Shown here: piece by piece, positions 14,716 to 22,293 of the stretch
Layout of the letters: every line of letters begins with the position of its first letter
Position numbering within the stretch: the stretch's first letter is position 1
Assembly: GCF_041200175.1 (NCBI RefSeq)
Contig: NZ_CP165727.1
Location: 4,414,501-4,478,500, forward strand
Direction of reading: 5' to 3'
From: Streptomyces sp. R33
GTDB lineage: Bacteria > Actinomycetota > Actinomycetes > Streptomycetales > Streptomycetaceae
DNA length: 64,000 nt
Notes under the pieces: model-generated
Seen by the model: only the letters and a program-made list of their open reading frames with translations
Told to the model about the DNA's origin: nothing
Databases searched by the model: none
Made by a program: the position numbers and the translations under genes

Positions 14716-15984
14716 ATGCGCGCATCTCGCGCCGCGGCCTTGGCCGCCATCGTCCTGGCCGGCAGCACCCTGCTGCCCATCGGTACCGCCGCTGCCGCCG
14801 ACGGTCCGCAGGTGGGTGCGGCCAGCACCTACTTCTCCGTGTCGAACTACCGCCTGGTCGACACCCGGGTCGGCAACGGAGCCCCGTCCGGCAAGGTGGG
14901 CCCGGACAGCGTCACCAAGATCGACATATCCAATGCGCTCCGCCTGACGAGCGGCGCCGTCCCCACCGCCGCCGTCATGAACGTGACCGTCGTCGATCCG
15001 ACCATCGACAGCTACATCACCGCCTACCCGGACGGGCAGGCCAGGCCCGTGGTCTCCAGCCTCAACGTCACGGCGGGCCGGACCGTCACCACCAACCGCG
15101 TGACCGTGCAGGTCGGTGCGAACGGCATCGTCGACCTCTACAACCACGTCGGCAGCGCCCACGTGGTCGTCGACCTCCAGGGCTTCTACACCGCCAAGGG
15201 CGCCAACAGCGGCTATGCGGGCTCCACGTTCACGATCGGCACGCCCAAGCGCCTGCTCGACACCCGCACCACCATCGGCGACCGCCAGGGCCGCGTGGGC
15301 GCCGGCGAGCAGAACGCGCTCGCCGCGGACGTCTCCTCGGTGATGGACCCGGCCCAGCCCGACACCGAGCTCGCCCTCCAGGTCACGGCCACCGAGCCGA
15401 CCGAGGCCAGCCATGTCACCGTCTACCCGGCCGGGCAGCGGGTCTGGAACACCTCCGACCTCAACTTCGGGCGCGGCCAGACCGTCACCAACATCTCGTA
15501 CATGGACGTGGGCCGCAGCGGCCTCGGCCTGTACAACAACGCCGGCCAGGTCGATCTGATCGTCGACTACGTCGGCCGGTTCAAGCACAACCGGTACGAC
15601 GGCGACGTCGGCACCAGCGGCCTGTTCGTCCCCGCCAGCCCGACCCGCGTCCTCGACACCCGCATCGGCCAGGGCGCCCCCGCCGGCAAGGCCGGACCGG
15701 GCTCCACCACCCGCGTCAAGGTGACCGGGCCGAACGGCGTCCCCGCGAACGTCGCGGCCGTGGTCGTCAACCTGACCTCGACCAACGCCACCGAGGACGG
15801 CCACATCACGGCCCACGCCGCCGGCACCCCGGTGCCGAACACGTCCAACCTGAACTACCGGACCCGCACGGACGTCGCCTCGATGACGATCGTCCCGGTC
15901 AGCGCGGACGGCTACATCGAGCTGTACAACCCGCACGGCCGCACCGACCTGGTCGTCGACGTGCAGGGGTACTACACCTCCTGA
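14716..15984 (+). CDS. Secreted protein with three about 130-residue beta repeats
   Basis: A 422-residue exported protein with signal peptide MRASRAAALAAIVLAGSTLL ending near TAAAADG. Three tandem repeats follow, each starting R(L/V)(V/L)DTRxxxG, passing through a VTxxPxxSNLNxxxGxTV stretch, and ending DLVVDVQGYYT-like (repeat ends near residues 163, 292 and 422). A paralogue with the same unit plus a PKD domain is encoded at 40357-42066. The repeat is widespread in secreted actinobacterial proteins and is probably an adhesive or structural beta-fold; the function is unproven. GGGGGG precedes ATG 14716. It runs 13 bases into the convergent GNAT gene. Confidence 0.8.
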   Translation: MRASRAAALAAIVLAGSTLLPIGTAAAADGPQVGAASTYFSVSNYRLVDTRVGNGAPSGKVGPDSVTKIDISNALRLTSGAVPTAAVMNVTVVDPTIDSYITAYPDGQARPVVSSLNVTAGRTVTTNRVTVQVGANGIVDLYNHVGSAHVVVDLQGFYTAKGANSGYAGSTFTIGTPKRLLDTRTTIGDRQGRVGAGEQNALAADVSSVMDPAQPDTELALQVTATEPTEASHVTVYPAGQRVWNTSDLNFGRGQTVTNISYMDVGRSGLGLYNNAGQVDLIVDYVGRFKHNRYDGDVGTSGLFVPASPTRVLDTRIGQGAPAGKAGPGSTTRVKVTGPNGVPANVAAVVVNLTSTNATEDGHITAHAAGTPVPNTSNLNYRTRTDVASMTIVPVSADGYIELYNPHGRTDLVVDVQGYYTS

Positions 15985-16934
15985 GCCTCCAGGACCAGGC
16001 GGATCTCCGTGACCTCGTAGCCGGCGCGGTCGAACGCCGCGGCCATGGGCACATTGACGGTGTCCGTGGTCGCGGTGATGCGCTCGGCGCCCGCGGCCGC
16101 GTGGAAGCGGGTGATCTCCGCCAGGATCTCGTCGATCAGGCCCCGGCCGCGCTGCTCCGGTACGACGCCCAGGTACCCGACGTTGCGGTGGTACGGGGTC
16201 GCGGAGGGGATGGCCATGCCCGCGAGGGTGCCGTCCGGGAGGTCGGCCAGGCGCCACCAGGAGCGCTCGCCGGGACAGTCGAGGTAGAACTCCATGTCCT
16301 CGCGGGCCAGTTGCTCCGCGTCCATCGAGCGCAGCTCGTGCTGCGTGGCGAGGTCGAGGCTGCCGGCGGACAGCCGGACGAAGGCCTCGAGGAACTCCTC
16401 GTCCGTGCCCTCCCGGAACACCAGCCGCCCGGTGGGCTCCGCGGTCCCGTCGGCTGGGGGTACCCCCGGCGGTAGCTGGGGGAGGGTCCACTCGTAGCGC
16501 AGCCGCTCGATCTCCCGGGTCAGACCCGCCCTGTACGCGGCCTCCTGGCGCCAGGCGACGGCCTCGACCAGGTCGGGGCGGGTACGCCAGTCGCCGGGCA
16601 GCGAGACGTTGTAGAGCGGGAGGTTCCCGAAGGCCTCGTGCCCGGCGGCCAGCAGCGCTGCGGCGACGCCCGCCGGGTCGGCGACCGATTCCCGTACCTG
16701 GAGGCAGTCGAGCGCGATGGGCCGCTCGCTGTCGGCGCGACCCCACCACAGCGCGCGGGCCAGGATCTCGCCGTTCTCGTCCTCGGCGCACCAGATCCAC
16801 TCGGGGCGGAACCGGTTCTCGGCGAGCTCCTCGCGGATCTTGTCGGCGGAGAGGGCTTCGACGGGCCCGTCGGCCGGGTAGGCGACGGCGCGGTCGATGT
16901 CGGTGGGGTCTGTGAGGGCGGCGCGGAATCTCAT
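15972..16934 (-). CDS. GNAT-family N-acetyltransferase
   Basis: A 320-residue acetyltransferase with a tandem GNAT architecture. The C-terminal half has the acetyl-CoA signature YLGVVPEQRGRGLIDEILAEI (Q/RxxGxG/A form) and the terminal NVPMAAAFDRAGYE strand. The N-terminal half (WIWCAEDENGEILARALWWGR) is a degenerate copy. The acceptor substrate is unknown. ATG 16934 is used; ATG 16946 would add four residues, and neither has a strong ribosome site. The bkd terminator lies upstream of it. Confidence 0.85.
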   Translation of the reverse strand: MRFRAALTDPTDIDRAVAYPADGPVEALSADKIREELAENRFRPEWIWCAEDENGEILARALWWGRADSERPIALDCLQVRESVADPAGVAAALLAAGHEAFGNLPLYNVSLPGDWRTRPDLVEAVAWRQEAAYRAGLTREIERLRYEWTLPQLPPGVPPADGTAEPTGRLVFREGTDEEFLEAFVRLSAGSLDLATQHELRSMDAEQLAREDMEFYLDCPGERSWWRLADLPDGTLAGMAIPSATPYHRNVGYLGVVPEQRGRGLIDEILAEITRFHAAAGAERITATTDTVNVPMAAAFDRAGYEVTEIRLVLEAQEV

Positions 16935-16983
16935 ACCGGTGATCATCGCCCGGGATCTGCCGTCCGACCAGGCCTTTTCCACG

Positions 16984-17024
16984 CCGAAGCCCCCCTCGCG
17001 GTGCGGTGGCGAGGGGGGCTTCGG
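16984..17024 (-). terminator. Strong terminator after bkd operon 1
   Basis: Perfect 16-bp stem (CCGAAGCCCCCCTCGC at 16984-16999 pairs with 17009-17024) with a nine-base loop, starting 20 bases past the bkdC stop. No U-tract, as is usual in Streptomyces. Confidence 0.85.
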
Positions 17025-17043
17025 GTACCGGATCGGGATCGGA

Positions 17044-18489
17044 CTACGACCAGGTGACGAGGCGGCGCGGGTGCTCCAGGACGGCCGCGATGTCCGCCAG
17101 GAAGCGGGAGCCGAGCTCACCGTCGATGAGCCGGTGGTCGAACGACAGCGCCAGCGTGGTGACGTGGCGCGGCTTCACCTTGCCCTTGTGGACCCACGGC
17201 TGGAGCTTGATCGCGCCGACCGCGAGGATCGCGGACTCGCCGGGGTTCAGGATGGGCGTACCGGTGTCGACGCCGAAGACGCCGACGTTGGTGATGGTGA
17301 TGGTGCCGTTCTGCATGTCGGCCGGGGAGGTCTTGCCGTCGCGGGCCGTGGTGACCAGCTCGGACAGGGCCGTCGACAGCTCGGGCAGCGTCTTGGCGTG
17401 CGCGTCCTTGATGTTCGGGACGATCAGGCCGCGCGGGGTGGCCGCCGCGATGCCCAGGTTGACGTAGTGCTTGAGCACGATCTCCTGAGCCGCCTCGTCC
17501 CAGGACGCGTTGACGTCCGGGTTGCGGCGGACGGCCACGAGGACCGCCTTGGCGATCAGGAGCAGCGGGTTGATCCGCAGACCGGCGAGGTCCGGGTCGT
17601 CCTTGAGCTCCTGGACCAGCTTCATCGTCCGGGTCACGTCGAAGGTGATGAACTCGGTGACGTGCGGAGCGGTGAACGCGGAGCCGACCATGGCCTGCGC
17701 GGTGACCTTGCGGACGCCCTTGACCGGGATCCGGGTCTCGCGGGCCGAGGCCTCACCGGAAACCGCCGCGGGAGCCGCGGCCTGGACCTGGGCCTGGGCG
17801 GGCACGGCGGCAGGAGCCTGTGCGGCCGCGGCCTGCGGGGCGATCGCAGCCGCGGCGGCGGCGTGCACGTCCTCGCGGGTCACGACGCCGCCCTCGCCGG
17901 TGGGCACCACGGAGGCCAGGTCGATCCCGAGGTCCTTGGCGAGCTTGCGCACCGGCGGCTTCGCCAGCGGGCGCTCCCCGGCGGCGTGGCCGTTGCCGTT
18001 CAGCCCGGCGGCCGCAGCGGCGGTGCCGTTCTGCGCGGCGGCGGGCGCGGCTGCCTCGACGGGCGCAGCTGCCGCGACGGAGGCGCCCGGCGCCGCCTTG
18101 CGCGGGCGGCGCTTCGTGGAGGCCTCGGAGACGCCGTAGCCCACCAGGACGGGCTGACGGGCCGCGGCGGCCGGCGCCGCGGCAGGAGCCTCGGCCGCAG
18201 CCGGCGCGACAGCCTCGGCGGCCGGAGCCGCAGCCGCAGCCTCGGCCGGACCCGTCTGCACCGAGATGATCACCTGGCCGACGTCGACCGTGGTGCCCTC
18301 CTCGAAGAGGAGCGCGTGCACGGTCCCGTCGAACGGGATCGGCAGCTCCACGGCCGCCTTCGCCGTCTCGACCTCGCACACGACCTGGCCGTCGGTGACC
18401 GTGTCACCCGGCTGGACGTACCACTTGAGGATCTCGGCCTCGGTGAGGCCTTCGCCCACGTCGGGCATCTTGAATTCGCGGATGGTCAT
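17044..18489 (-). CDS. bkdC: Branched-chain 2-oxoacid dehydrogenase E2 (dihydrolipoamide acyltransferase), copy 1
   Basis: A 481-residue E2 subunit that transfers acyl groups from lipoyl-lysine to CoA, giving isobutyryl-, isovaleryl- and 2-methylbutyryl-CoA for catabolism and branched fatty-acid/polyketide starters. The lipoyl domain (1-80) carries ETAKAAVELP. A long Ala/Pro linker follows, then the peripheral-subunit-binding domain VRKLAKDLGIDLASVVPTGEGG near 180. The catalytic domain ends with SFDHRLIDGELG (His and Asp of the HxxxDG motif). It is the last gene of bkdA-bkdB-bkdC, 12 bases after bkdB, and is followed by a strong terminator. The substrate class is assigned from its E1 partners. 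Confidence 0.95.
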   Translation of the reverse strand: MTIREFKMPDVGEGLTEAEILKWYVQPGDTVTDGQVVCEVETAKAAVELPIPFDGTVHALLFEEGTTVDVGQVIISVQTGPAEAAAAAPAAEAVAPAAAEAPAAAPAAAARQPVLVGYGVSEASTKRRPRKAAPGASVAAAAPVEAAAPAAAQNGTAAAAAGLNGNGHAAGERPLAKPPVRKLAKDLGIDLASVVPTGEGGVVTREDVHAAAAAAIAPQAAAAQAPAAVPAQAQVQAAAPAAVSGEASARETRIPVKGVRKVTAQAMVGSAFTAPHVTEFITFDVTRTMKLVQELKDDPDLAGLRINPLLLIAKAVLVAVRRNPDVNASWDEAAQEIVLKHYVNLGIAAATPRGLIVPNIKDAHAKTLPELSTALSELVTTARDGKTSPADMQNGTITITNVGVFGVDTGTPILNPGESAILAVGAIKLQPWVHKGKVKPRHVTTLALSFDHRLIDGELGSRFLADIAAVLEHPRRLVTWS

Positions 18490-18501
18490 GAACGTGGCTC
18501 C

Positions 18502-19482
18502 TCAGTACGCCAGCGAGCGGTCGACGGCGTCGAGCACCCTGTCCAGGCCCGGCAGGTACTCGTCCTCCAGGCGGGCCGGCGGGTACGGAGCGTGGAAACC
18601 GCCCACGCGCAGCACCGGAGCCTCCAGGTGGTAGAAGCACCGCTCCGTGATGCGGGCGGCGATCTCCGCGCCCGTGCCCAGGAACACCGGGGCCTCGTGG
18701 ACGACCACGAGCCGGCGGGTCTTCTCCACGGAGGCCTGCAGCCCGTCGAAGTCGATCGGGGACATCGAGCGCAGGTCCACGACCTCCACCGACTTGCCCT
18801 CCTCGGCCGCCGCGGCCGCCGCCTCCAGGCAGACCTTCACCATCGGGCCGTAGGCCGCCAGGGTGAGGTCGGAACCCTCGCGCGCCACGCGCGCCTTGTG
18901 CAGCTCGCCGGGGATGGCGTCGGTGTCGACCTCGCCCTTGTCCCAGTAGCGCCGCTTCGGCTCGAAGAAGATCACCGGGTCGTCGCTGAGGATCGCCTGC
19001 TGGAGCATCCAGTACGCGTCGCTCGCGTTCGACGGGGAGACCACCTTCAGGCCCGGGACGTGCGCGAACAGCGCCTCGGGGGACTCCGAGTGGTGCTCCA
19101 CCGCGCCGATGCCGCCCGCGTACGGGATGCGGACGACGACGGGCATCTTGACCTTGCCCAGCGCCCGCGCGTGCATCTTCGCGAGCTGCGTGACGATCTG
19201 GTCGTACGCGGGGAAGACGAACCCGTCGAACTGGATCTCCACCACGGGGCGGTAGCCGCGCAGCGCCAGGCCGATCGCCGTGCCGACGATGCCGGACTCG
19301 GCGAGCGGGGTGTCGATGACCCGCTCCTCGCCGAAGTCCTTCTGCAGTCCGTCGGTGATGCGGAAGACACCACCCAGCTTGCCGACGTCCTCGCCCATGA
19401 TCAGGACCTTGGGGTCCGTCTCCAGGGCCTTGCGCAGGGACTCGTTGAGCGCCTTCGCGATCGACATCTTCTCGACAGCCAT
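18502..19482 (-). CDS. bkdB: Branched-chain 2-oxoacid dehydrogenase E1 beta, copy 1
   Basis: A 326-residue E1 beta subunit. GEDVGKLGGVFRITDGL and DTPLAESGIVGTAIGLAL at the N-terminus, PYAGGIGAVEHHSESPEA, and the C-terminal transketolase domain (AYGPMVKVCLEAA; GGFHAPYPPARLEDEYLPG) are family hallmarks. It combines with E1 alpha to form the thiamine-diphosphate decarboxylase. Its ATG overlaps the bkdA stop by one base (TGATG), so translation is coupled. Confidence 0.95.
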   Translation of the reverse strand: MAVEKMSIAKALNESLRKALETDPKVLIMGEDVGKLGGVFRITDGLQKDFGEERVIDTPLAESGIVGTAIGLALRGYRPVVEIQFDGFVFPAYDQIVTQLAKMHARALGKVKMPVVVRIPYAGGIGAVEHHSESPEALFAHVPGLKVVSPSNASDAYWMLQQAILSDDPVIFFEPKRRYWDKGEVDTDAIPGELHKARVAREGSDLTLAAYGPMVKVCLEAAAAAAEEGKSVEVVDLRSMSPIDFDGLQASVEKTRRLVVVHEAPVFLGTGAEIAARITERCFYHLEAPVLRVGGFHAPYPPARLEDEYLPGLDRVLDAVDRSLAY

Positions 19483-20696
19483 CAGTGACCCTCCTCGAAG
19501 GACGCGAGGTAGGCGGCGAACTGGGCGCGCTCCTCGTCGACGAGCGCGTGCCCGTCCGCGTAGACGTTCTCGAAGATCGCCATGGTGTCCGGGTCGGGCA
19601 TGGCGCGCACGACCTCGCGCACCCGCTTGCCCAGCGCCTCGCTCTCGGCCTCGAGGGACTCGAAGAAGGCCTCGTCCGCCCCGCCGCTCGCCAGCAGGTA
19701 CGTCTTCAGGCGCAGGATCGGGTCCTTCGCCTCCCAGGCCTGCGTCTCCTCGTCCCGCCGGTACTTCGTCGGGTCGTCGGAGGTGGTGTGCGCACCCATG
19801 CGGTAGGTGAACGCCTCGACCAGGGTCGGGCCCTCGCCGCGGCGCGCGCGCTCCAGCGCCCAGCGGGTGACCGCCAGGCAGGCCAGGACGTCGTTGCCGT
19901 CGACGCGGACGCCCGGGAAGCCGAAGCCCTGGGCGCGCTGGTACAGCGGCACGCGCATCTGGCGCTCGGTCGGCTCGGAGATCGCCCACTGGTTGTTCTG
20001 GCAGAAGAACACCACGGGGGAGTTGTAGACGGCCGAGAAGGTGAACGCCTCGGCGACGTCGCCCTGGCTGGACGCGCCGTCGCCGAAGTAGGCGATGACC
20101 GCGGAGTCCGCGCCGTCCTTGGCCACACCCATCGCGTAACCGGTCGCGTGCAGCGTCTGCGAGCCGATGACGATCGTGTACAGGTGGAAGTTGTTGGTGT
20201 TCGGGTCCCAGCCGCCGTGGTTCACGCCGCGGAACATGCCGAGCAGGTTCGTCGGGTCGACGCCCCGGCACCAGGCCACACCGTGCTCGCGGTACGTCGG
20301 GAACACGTAGTCGTCGTCGCGCAGCGCGCGGCCGGAGCCGATCTGCGCGGCCTCCTGGCCGAGCAGCGAGGCCCACAGACCCAGCTCGCCCTGACGCTGC
20401 AGGGCCGTCGCCTCGCCGTCGAAACGGCGGGTCAGGACCATGTCGCGGTAGAGCCCGCGCAGGTCCTCGGTGGTGATGTCCTCGACGAAGGACAGGAACT
20501 CCGCAGCATCGGGATTGTCTGCGGCGCTGACCCGTTCCCCTTCGGGCGTCAGCAGCTGTACGAGCTGGGGCTCGGCGTTCTGCGCGGTGGCGGCAGCCTT
20601 GGCAGCGGGGGCCTTGGCGGCGCTCGCCGCGCCTGCCGCCCGCTTGGTGCCGCTGCTGCGTCGCGGCTTGCGCGCGGCAGTGCTCTCCACGGTCAC
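19482..20696 (-). CDS. bkdA: Branched-chain 2-oxoacid dehydrogenase E1 alpha, copy 1
   Basis: A 404-residue E1 alpha. The thiamine-diphosphate motif runs from GDGASSQGDVAEAF to FCQNNQWAIS. RQGELGLWASLLGQEAAQIG and the loop AHTTSDDPTKYR, where regulatory serines lie in other species, are visible. A 35-residue Lys/Ala-rich extension precedes the core, unlike the copy-2 subunit. GTG 20696 is used because GGAGG lies eight bases upstream; the frame stays open for another 80 codons. First gene of the operon, divergent from the DevR-like regulator. Confidence 0.95.
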   Translation of the reverse strand: MTVESTAARKPRRSSGTKRAAGAASAAKAPAAKAAATAQNAEPQLVQLLTPEGERVSAADNPDAAEFLSFVEDITTEDLRGLYRDMVLTRRFDGEATALQRQGELGLWASLLGQEAAQIGSGRALRDDDYVFPTYREHGVAWCRGVDPTNLLGMFRGVNHGGWDPNTNNFHLYTIVIGSQTLHATGYAMGVAKDGADSAVIAYFGDGASSQGDVAEAFTFSAVYNSPVVFFCQNNQWAISEPTERQMRVPLYQRAQGFGFPGVRVDGNDVLACLAVTRWALERARRGEGPTLVEAFTYRMGAHTTSDDPTKYRRDEETQAWEAKDPILRLKTYLLASGGADEAFFESLEAESEALGKRVREVVRAMPDPDTMAIFENVYADGHALVDEERAQFAAYLASFEEGH

Positions 20697-21002
20697 GTGT
20701 TGCTCCTCCGTCGGTCCGGCTCCCGGGTTCTCCGGGGTCCAGTGCGGCTCACCCGATCCGTACCAGCGCACGGGGTGGGTGCGCTTCGTGTGCGGATGCG
20801 AGCGTGACAGGTGCCCCGGCAAGTGCCCTGCGCAATGCACGTTACCCAGTGCGCCGCATAACTGCGAAACCCCACTTGACCTGCGTTTTTGCTTGGATTT
20901 CCAAGTAAATCGGCAGCGCGGGGAACAACCACTGGTCACAGCCTTGCAGGGGGCCGGAACAACGGCACGTTATCCCGGGTAACGACGGCTGGGAAGGGGT
21001 GA
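20697..21002. promoter_or_regulatory. bkd operon 1/response regulator intergenic region with repeated CGTTACCC half-sites
   Basis: A 306-bp gene-free region with divergent promoters. CGTTACCC at 20840-20847 recurs as an inverted pair in CGTTATCCCGGGTAACG at 20968-20984 (one mismatch between arms), which ends 18 bases before the regulator start. A separate perfect inverted repeat CTTGGA-TT-TCCAAG lies at 20892-20905, in a local AT-rich patch. These are candidate operators; the binding proteins are not evident. Confidence 0.5.
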
Positions 21003-21683
21003 GTGTGTGAAACTGAGTTCGTGCGCGAAGACGGAAAAATCAAGGTATTCCTCCTGGACGACCACGAAGTGGTACGTCGGGGTGTCCATGAGCTCCTTTC
21101 GGTCGAAGAGGACATCGAGATCGTCGGCGAGGCCGGTACCGCCGCAGACGCCCTGGTCCGTATTCCCGCCACCCGGCCCGACGTGGCCGTCCTCGACGTG
21201 CGCCTGCCGGACGGCAGCGGGGTGGAGGTCTGCCGCGAGGTCCGGTCCCAGAACGAGGACATCAAGTGCCTGATGCTGACCTCGTTCGCCGACGACGAGG
21301 CACTGTTCGACGCGATCATGGCCGGGGCCTCGGGCTACGTGCTCAAGGCGATCCGCGGCAACGAGCTGCTGAGCGCCGTACGGGACGTAGCGGCCGGCAG
21401 GTCGCTGCTGGACCCGGTCGCCACCGCGCGCGTGCTGGAGCGGCTGCGCGACGGCAAGAACGGCAAGGGCGACGACCGCCTGGCCAACCTCACCGAGCAG
21501 GAGCGCAAGATCCTCGACCTGATCGGCGAGGGCCTGACCAACCGCGTCATCGGCGAGCGCCTGCACCTGGCCGAGAAGACCATCAAGAACTACGTCTCCA
21601 GCCTGCTGTCCAAGCTGGGCATGGAGCGCCGCTCCCAGGCCGCCGCGTACGTGGCCCGGCTGCAGGCCGAGAGGCGCGCCTGA
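21003..21683 (+). CDS. DevR/DosR-like NarL-family response regulator (orphan)
   Basis: A 226-residue response regulator. The receiver domain has DDHEVVRRG, phospho-acceptor Asp in PDVAVLDVRLPDGSG, Thr in LMLTSFADDEA and Lys in GYVLKAIRG. The LuxR helix-turn-helix is LTEQERKILDLIGEGLTNRVIGERLHL followed by AEKTIKNYVSSLLSKLGMERR. The receiver and recognition helix resemble mycobacterial DevR/DosR more than generic NarL proteins. No kinase is adjacent. I recall that the S. coelicolor counterpart is an orphan linked to the SCO0203 kinase. GTG 21003 is used; GTG 21021 is possible. The next gene has a DevR-type box, so it is a likely target. Confidence 0.9.
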   Translation: MCETEFVREDGKIKVFLLDDHEVVRRGVHELLSVEEDIEIVGEAGTAADALVRIPATRPDVAVLDVRLPDGSGVEVCREVRSQNEDIKCLMLTSFADDEALFDAIMAGASGYVLKAIRGNELLSAVRDVAAGRSLLDPVATARVLERLRDGKNGKGDDRLANLTEQERKILDLIGEGLTNRVIGERLHLAEKTIKNYVSSLLSKLGMERRSQAAAYVARLQAERRA

Positions 21684-21728
21684 CCGGCCGGTGCCTGACC
21701 GACCGGGCCTGACCGGCCGACCGGTTCA

Positions 21729-21748
21729 TTCGGGACCAACGTCCCCGA
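21729..21748. promoter_or_regulatory. DevR/DosR-type box upstream of the flavin-fold gene
   Basis: TTCGGGACCAACGTCCCCGA matches the DevR consensus (TTSGGGACTWWAGTCCCSAA, recalled) at 17 of 20 positions, including both GGGAC/GTCCC arms and their four-base spacing. It ends 55 bases before ATG 21804, directly after the gene for a DevR-like regulator. Confidence 0.65.
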
Positions 21749-21803
21749 TCGTCGGGGCCGCTTCCTCTTTTCCGGCGGAGCATCCGTACCGGACAGTGGA
21801 CGC

Positions 21804-22220
21804 ATGTCACCGGAGGAACTCCACGCCATCGAACTGCTGCGCCGGGTGCCGTACGGCAGGGTGGCCACCAGCATGCGCGCGCTCCCCTTCCTCGCCCTCG
21901 CCCGCCACGTCGTGGTGGACGGCGAGGTCGTCCTGAGAATGCACGCCGGCTTCGGCCACCACCAGGCGTGCAACGGCAGCGTGGTGGCCTACGGCGCCGA
22001 CAACTTCAATTCCGCGGACCCCCGGCTGTGGTCCGTGCAGTTCACCGGAACGGCCCGGATCGTCGAGCCGACCACCCGTGAACTCGAGTTGTTCGGACCG
22101 GTCCCGCATTTCGTGGACGGCGCGGTCTTCGACCCCGTCTACATGCGCATCGAGCCCCAGTTCGTCACCGTGCACTCGCTGGCCGGGAATCCGGACCGGG
22201 AGTTCCAGCACGTCCTCTGA
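21804..22220 (+). CDS. Pyridoxamine 5'-phosphate oxidase-fold flavin/F420 protein
   Basis: A 138-residue split-barrel protein. MSPEELHAIELLRRVPYGRVATSMRALPF, VVVDGEVVLRMHAG, then VVAYGADNF and WSVQFTGTARIVEP place it in the PNPOx-like family whose members bind FMN or F420. Substrate unknown. Members of this fold belong to the hypoxia regulon of mycobacteria. The DevR-like box at 21729-21748 and the DevR-like gene just upstream suggest induction by low oxygen or redox stress (inference). Confidence 0.8.
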   Translation: MSPEELHAIELLRRVPYGRVATSMRALPFLALARHVVVDGEVVLRMHAGFGHHQACNGSVVAYGADNFNSADPRLWSVQFTGTARIVEPTTRELELFGPVPHFVDGAVFDPVYMRIEPQFVTVHSLAGNPDREFQHVL

Positions 22221-22245
22221 GCTGCGCATTCACCGAACAACGCGG

Positions 22246-22280
22246 ACGGGCCCGGCGGAATCGAATTCCACCGGGCCCGT
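22246..22280. terminator. Bidirectional terminator between convergent genes
   Basis: ACGGGCCCGG (22246-22255) pairs with CCGGGCCCGT (22271-22280); GGAAT/ATTCC inside also pairs. It lies between the convergent flavin-fold gene and the kinase gene. Confidence 0.8.
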
Positions 22281-22293
22281 TCACCCGTAGCGC

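Noticed and set aside
12994..16800. 1268-codon minus-strand open frame
   Set aside because: Spans several well-supported genes on both strands and encodes Arg/Gly/Ala-rich nonsense, an effect of high GC at third positions.
20876..20910. TTGACC as a promoter -35 toward the response regulator
   Set aside because: No -10 hexamer lies 16-19 bases downstream; the nearest TAAAT is too far.
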